Below, in pieces: positions 59,035 through 64,000 of a DNA stretch of 64,000 bases. The DNA is taken from NCBI GenBank assembly GCA_002914845.1, contig JXTC01000086.1, positions 197,051-261,050 on the forward strand, written 5' to 3'. Every line of letters starts with the position of its first letter. The first letter of the stretch is position 1. The translations under genes were made by a program, and so were the position numbers. The notes under the pieces were generated by a model. The model had not been told where the DNA came from, ran no database searches, and saw nothing but the letters and a program-made list of their open reading frames with translations. This DNA comes from Trema orientale. Lineage: Eukaryota > Streptophyta > Magnoliopsida > Rosales > Cannabaceae.

Positions 59035-60253
59035 AAATTCCCCCAAACTTAATCAAGAGCTCGTCCTCGAGCTGAGATAATGAAAAGAACAACTGAAAAT
59101 AATTGCAAAACTCACTCTAGCAATGAGATAACATGAACTGAGCTTCTGAATGAGGCTAAATTTGTCTCAAAACTCTCAATAGAATTTTAACAACTCAAAG
59201 GAAACCTAAAGCATCATAAAAGTTTAGATTTTCAATAATGATAGTGCTCTTACTTTGCTTACACTCTTGGTGCGTGTGTGGGATAATTGTTTAAATTTAA
59301 CCCTTTAAACTCGGATCGCTTTATGCAGACTTAGGTTACAAACTTGGAGCTGTCTCAGTACAAGTTACATAGTCATTTTATAAGCCTGCTTTTCATGTCA
59401 GTCTCCACTAATGTAGAATAGAACGAAATCAAAGATTAATAGGTCTTTAATCTGCTTGTAATGTCAGACTTGGGTGTGGGTGGATGGAATGGTATCATTT
59501 AGGCTTATTCGCACCACATATGCCTTTTTGCTCAATGAAAGTAACTCTTTCAAGCGTATCAGAAGAATTTTTTCCCAAACTTAACTTTTGAACCATGTTC
59601 ATAATAATACCATTTTTTTTTAAGTAGCTGCCAATTTGAGGAAGCTAAACATCTTCCTTCAAAAAGATTTCCCATCTTCGTTCTTAAAAAAAATAAAACT
59701 GCTCACACTTCACCCTAAGTTCATAATTTACTTCCATGCATCTATGGTGCGAAGTGAGACATTTCAGGAAATTATTATCAGTGCGAGGAGTTTACTGGGC
59801 TCAAACAAAATAATAAGGCTAAGAAATTTGGCTCAAATGGGGTGACTAAGGATATTACAGTTACTGGGAAGCCTTGAAAGGCTCAACCGTTCCAAAATAG
59901 CCTATATCATTTCTTCGATTTTTGTGCTACCTAGGATTTCGCCTCGATTAACAATAAAATAGGTTCTAAGATGACAAGAGACTAAATATTTTTCTAAGCC
60001 AGAAGTATAAAACTACTCTAAGCAAATCGAAGCTAAATGCTCACAACTATGTGCAAACTGTGTTCAAGAATTGTTCACAAAGCAAAACCACAATAGATTT
60101 TTGAGCACACAAACAGTCCTGATACTGAACGTTTCCAAAGAGTTGTTTCACATATACTCCCAATCCTATCATCGACCTGTAACCTTACTCAGAAGCTCAA
60201 GACAAGCAATAAAAAAAACGAAAAGGAAACTAAGATTGAAAACTCAATAATAC
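59035..60253 (-). other. 3' non-coding tail of the Athila-type element
   Basis: A non-coding stretch lies between the downstream open frame and the LTR. It begins after a GGTTGGGGGAGTTTG word (about 60280) and ends with the polypurine tract at 59035-59050. Long tails of this kind are usual for Athila. No gene of the host was recognised in it. Confidence 0.6.
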
Positions 60254-61570
60254 TCAAAAGAAAGAAAAGAAATACAAACAAACTCCCCCAACCTTAGTAA
60301 GTACATTGTCCTCAAGGCACAAAATATAGAAAAACGAAGGGGAAGAAACACATACCTGGTGGGAGACCGCACAGTCGGTCTCCATAGTGGGGTCCACATC
60401 GTTCTGAATATCTGGTGCGGGTGGAAGAGAGGATGGGGGTGGTGGTGGCTGCATTGGTGGGTACATGGGATGTCCTGGTGGCACTGGGAATTGTGCTGTG
60501 TTCATGCCAAAATGAGTAGCAAACATGTTGATGCAGTTGGCTTGATAGTCTACCCACTGACGGCAACATTGCTGATGGGCCTGAAACTGCTGGTTGAACT
60601 GTTGGAATTCCTGACGGTACTCATGAAAGCCTTGTTCCACTAGGGTCAACCGTTGTAGCATAGAGCTCGACTCATCATTAAAATCTGAGTCGGATTCCTC
60701 AGCTTCTTCATCGGGCTCGGCAACAGGCTCAGAAGCTGAGGCAATGGGACACTGCCTACTAGAGGATGCTCCTGCTGAAGAATGGGAAGCCGACTCACGT
60801 TTCAATAATCTCACCAAGGTTGGGCGGTTGAGGACATGCTGAGGAAGGATAAGCTCATCATTGGGTGCCCAAACAACTCCCGCTCGGGAGCGTAATTCAG
60901 TGATCAAGGAAGGGCATGCCATTCCAATTCTAACCTTGCGAATGGAATGTAAGATAGAACATCGAATGACTCGCCCAACGTCTATAGATAGACCCTTGAT
61001 GATGGCGTAGAGAAGAACAGTTCGGTCAGGCATGATGTCACTGTGATGAGATACGAGCATTAAGCGAGCATTAAGAAAATAAGACCAAGCTTTGGTGGAG
61101 GCTGACAAGGTTTTGGTCTGAAGGCATTTCCGCTCATCCTTGTGCCAAATCCAATCAGTGCCTGGTGCACATAGAACTCTTAAGACGTCATCATAATCCA
61201 GGGCGTTCTCAAAGGTAGCTAACTCATCATTGTCTATGTTAGGTAACTTGAAACAGCTATTAATGGAGGCTCGTGTAAATGAAATATTCTGCCCTCGCAC
61301 TTTAGTGATGCAGTTTCTGTGTTCAGTTGCATTAGCATAGAATTCTTGGACAATTACTCGCACCCCGGCATTTGGTTGCTCACAAAGTGTTTCCCATTTT
61401 TGTCTTTTTATTTCGGCCACAATATTAGGGAAACTGTCTTCACCTATGTCAAAACCCCTCTCAGGAATGATTGCTCTTTTACACCCAAATCTTTTGGAAG
61501 CTTCCAAAGACACAAAGCGGTTTTGATCAAAACTTGGACTCGCAGCTGTAACCTTCTTCTTAGGTGCCAT
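60254..61570 (-). CDS. Downstream ORF of the Athila-type element (putative plant transposon protein)
   Basis: An open frame of about 438 residues from MAPKKKVTAAS (the frame itself extends another 41 codons upstream). The blocks YANATEHRNCITKVRGQNIS, FTRASINSCFKLP and VLRVLCAPGTDW match the domain known as putative plant transposon protein, found downstream of pol in Athila-type elements. Near the C-terminus come an acidic serine-rich stretch (EEAEESDSDFNDESSS), a Gln-rich probable coiled coil and a Pro-rich segment (PPMQPPPPPSS). It looks whole. It takes the place of the env-like gene, but no signal peptide or clear membrane segment is evident, so a viral envelope role is not supported. Confidence 0.75.
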   Translation of the reverse strand: MAPKKKVTAASPSFDQNRFVSLEASKRFGCKRAIIPERGFDIGEDSFPNIVAEIKRQKWETLCEQPNAGVRVIVQEFYANATEHRNCITKVRGQNISFTRASINSCFKLPNIDNDELATFENALDYDDVLRVLCAPGTDWIWHKDERKCLQTKTLSASTKAWSYFLNARLMLVSHHSDIMPDRTVLLYAIIKGLSIDVGRVIRCSILHSIRKVRIGMACPSLITELRSRAGVVWAPNDELILPQHVLNRPTLVRLLKRESASHSSAGASSSRQCPIASASEPVAEPDEEAEESDSDFNDESSSMLQRLTLVEQGFHEYRQEFQQFNQQFQAHQQCCRQWVDYQANCINMFATHFGMNTAQFPVPPGHPMYPPMQPPPPPSSLPPAPDIQNDVDPTMETDCAVSHQVCVSSPSFFYILCLEDNVLTKVGGVCLYFFSFF

Positions 61571-61693
61571 TGGAACACTCTGAAACTTATAAAATTTTCC
61601 TAAAAAGGATACAACTAGCACCTTGCCACAATAAACACCACGAAGCACTTCAACAAATTGAGTGAAGCAACAAAGTCCCCCACCGCTTAACAC

Positions 61694-62859
61694 TAGGTGT
61701 ATTCTTTTAATTCACAACACAATTACTCCCTTCAAATGCTAACTACCACTAGCAACCACCAAGAGTTAAAATGGAACAATAACTTATCAATAAGCTCTCT
61801 CAAAAAGTCACCAACTTAGATGATTAGGCTAAGAACATCAAAAGAATGCAATCCACCAAACCACAATTTGTCTCAAGTAAAAATGGTTAAAAGCTAGTCC
61901 CCTCTTGTCTAGAAGTAACAAGAATATGTTCCCCACTCACAAACTCTTCAAATAAAGCATTTTCAAGTAATAATCACCATAGAAGTATTTTGTCGAGTAC
62001 TTGGTATGCATGGAGATGTGAAGCTTGTAAAAATAGTGTGTGTATCAAGATTTTCCCAATATTTGCAATAAACAATCAAGAGACACCAATTTGTATTCCA
62101 AGCTCACCAAAAAAAATGAGAAAAATGAGAAGAAGAATGCTTACTTGAAGCGTGGCTGTTGGTGGTTAGGGTGGTGGATCAATGATGAATGCAAAGAATG
62201 AAGATAGAGCTAGTGAGAGGATGATGATGTTTGGGAGATGAGATGGTTGATAGTAGGAGGAAAATGGTGAGGGTTTTAGTGTTTAGGAAGGGAGATGAAG
62301 GAGGTGTGGGTTTGATGGGAGGAGAGGTGGTTATGAAGAGAAAGAGAGAGTTTTGAAGCGGTTAAAGGGAGGGAGAGCCACGGCTCCCTTTTAATTTGTT
62401 GCTGCCAGCGCGTGGCGCCACGGTGCCAGGTAATGACGCTGCAGCGCCAATGCGCAGTTTTTTTTTTTTTTGCTTTGGTGGCGCTGCAGCGCCACCGCTT
62501 GTGCGCCAGCACCAAAATGGCATTGGGGCACCGTTTTGTGGCACCCCAGTGCCAACTCTCTGCTTTTGGCCCCCCAACCAGGCGCTGGGGTGCCATTTTG
62601 ACTTGCTGAAGTGCCAAAAATTCCTACTCAGACCAGATTTTCTGCACTTTCACCCCTTCTAGCATATCTTCACCAACTTATTTCCAACAAAACAAAACCA
62701 AATACAAACTCAACTTGAACGTCTAAACATAAATAATTCAAAAACTTGGGTTGCCTCCCAATTAGCGCTTGTTTAACGTCTCTAGCTTGACCATGCCATT
62801 TTTTATTGAGGATTAGCTAGAGTGATTGAGGACTTTTCTTGAGCAATTTCTCCGCCCAA
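61694..62859 (-). other. Spacer between pol and the downstream ORF of the Athila-type element
   Basis: Non-coding spacer of about 1.2 kb. It includes a GA-rich/CT-rich part (62150-62390) and the GC-rich palindrome cluster (62403-62595). Short frames across the cluster are by-products of its composition. A downstream gene in this position is normally expressed from a spliced or separate transcript. Confidence 0.55.
62403..62595. repeat. Second GGCGCC-type palindrome cluster of the Athila-type element
   Basis: Near-palindromes such as GGCGCTGCAGCGCC, TGGCGCCACGGTGCCA and GGCACCCCAGTGCC occur about seven times. They are related in sequence to the cluster in the LTR (58596-58790) about 4 kb away. 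A T-run (62458-62471) interrupts them. Confidence 0.8.
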
Positions 62860-64000
62860 CTACTCTTTCAACCTTTGACAATTCACTTCGAATTTTCTGT
62901 TCGAGCTGGCATCTTCAACCTCCATCGCACCATGCGGAGAAGCATTGACCACCGTGAAGGGACCGGACCATCTTGATTTGAGCTTTTTCGGAAAGAGCCT
63001 CAACCGAGAGTTGAAGAGTAAAACTTTCTGACCTGGTCTGAACTCCCGATTGATAATTTTCTTATCGTGCCATCTCTTCACTTGCTCCTTGTACAACTTG
63101 GCATTTTCATACACTTGATTCCAGAATTCATCCATTTCGTTGAGTTGTAAAAGGCATTTCTCTCCGGCTGCTTGTAAATCATAATTCAGCTGCTTGACTA
63201 CCCAATAAGCCTTGTGTTTCAACTCAACTAGTAGGTGACAAGCTTTCCCAAATAATAGCTTATACGAAGAAGCACCAATTGGAGTCTTGTATGCAGTTCA
63301 GTAAGCCCATAAGGCATCATCAAGCCTCTTGGACCAATCCTTGCGTGTGGGGCTTACCGTTTTCTCAAGGATACGCTTCACTTCCCGGTTAGAATTCTCA
63401 GCTTGTCCATTCGTTTGAGGATGATAAGCAGTTGCAACTCGGTGTGTGACTCCATACTTGGCGAGCAAAGCTTCAAAGTACTTATTGCAAAAATGGGAGC
63501 CTTCGTCACTCATTATTGCCCTTGGTGTGCCATAGCAGTTGAACACATTCTTCCTAAGAAAGCTGAGTACCACTTTGGAGTCATTGGTGGGTAATGCCAC
63601 AGCTTCAACCCATTTTGAAACATAGTCTACTGCTACCAGTATGTAGAGATTTCCAAAGGATGGAATGAATGGCCCCATAAAGTCAATTCTCCATACATCA
63701 AAGATCTCAACCTCCAGGATAGTGTTGAGGGGCATCTCGTTCCTTCGGGAGATGTTACCCATTCGCTAGCATTTGTCGCACCTTGAAACAAAGAAATGTG
63801 TATCCTTGAATAACGATGGCCAATAGAATCCTGATTGTAATATCTTGGCAGCGGTTCTTTTTCCTCCAAAGTGACCTCCATACTCCAAGTCATGACAATG
63901 GTAAAGTATGTCTTCTATCTCCTATTTGCGTACGCATCGCCTGATAACATGGTCAGCACATTGTTTAAATAAAAATGGGTCATCCCAGAAATAGTACCTC
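62860..64000 (-). mobile_element. Pol C-terminal part (integrase) of the Athila-type element
   Basis: Minus-strand frames show the Ty3/gypsy integrase core: [33 protein letters not shown] and [10 protein letters not shown], with the catalytic acidic residues in their usual context. The C-terminal chromodomain-free tail follows ([20 protein letters not shown] and VNCQRLKE), as in Athila/Tat. The region upstream toward 64000 continues into the zinc-binding part of integrase. The segment has a small number of breaks and is read as a fossil. Confidence 0.9.

Larger units (their letters stand above)
57472..64000 (-). mobile_element. Athila-type Ty3/gypsy retrotransposon, 3' half, continuing beyond the window
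   Basis: Minus strand, read from the window end. The integrase part of pol lies at 63762-62860, then a spacer, a separate downstream open frame (61570-60254), a non-coding tail with a polypurine tract, and a 3' LTR (59034-57472). The order of pol, then an extra ORF, then a long non-coding tail is that of Athila elements. The portion seen has a few breaks in pol, while the downstream frame is open throughout. The other LTR is outside the window, so age cannot be estimated. Confidence 0.88.

Noticed and set aside
60312-60643. Additional frames overlapping the Athila downstream ORF
   Set aside because: Shadows of the Pro- and Gln-rich coding sequence on the minus strand.

Overview
The window looks like nuclear DNA from a flowering plant, most likely a eudicot, though the species cannot be named from it. 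Reasons: strongly AT-rich intergenic sequence, an intron-bearing laccase with the exon sizes usual in plants, Copia elements, a Ty3/gypsy Athila-type element, CACTA subterminal repeats, many MITEs, and a 733-base assembly gap of Ns (43379-44111). There are no bacterial operons, rRNA genes, functional tRNA genes or CRISPR arrays.

Only one intact host gene is supported. It is a six-exon laccase on the minus strand (13947-25828, exons read by hand from splice sites). It encodes 603 residues, with all four copper-binding histidine blocks and a 30-residue tail beyond the usual C-terminus. A partial, decayed laccase copy (12497-13625) lies directly downstream, so this was a tandem cluster. Intron 2 is 6.4 kb and holds a MITE and two long arrays of degenerate ACTAGT-centred repeats.

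The rest is repeats. 1-2676: duplications and MITE-like sequence. 2682-9290: a complete LTR element with matching target duplications, two LTRs and no recognisable gag or pol; its leader carries a cluster of short palindromes. 9296-12490: gene-free, with a diverged tandem repeat. 25829-41000: a run of small inverted-repeat elements, several with 9-bp target duplications (Mutator-like), one hosting a nested solo LTR; also a hAT-like element and a tRNA-derived SINE with clear target duplications. 41290-43152: a reverse-strand Copia fragment with one LTR. 44399-48200: MITEs and a probable LTR remnant. 48848 to the end: a likely nest, in the order CACTA end with possible captured exons, decayed Copia element, then an Athila-type element on the minus strand that runs out of the window.

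The strongest candidate for something undescribed is the family of ACTAGT-array elements (20670-22996, 37390-38250, 44955-45225). These combine ACTAGT-type repeats with purine or pyrimidine tracts and, in two copies, a tRNA-promoter-like block. A second is the recurrence of clustered short palindromes inside two unrelated LTR elements. All coordinates of elements without clean target duplications are approximate, and all family calls come from motif recognition without database comparison.
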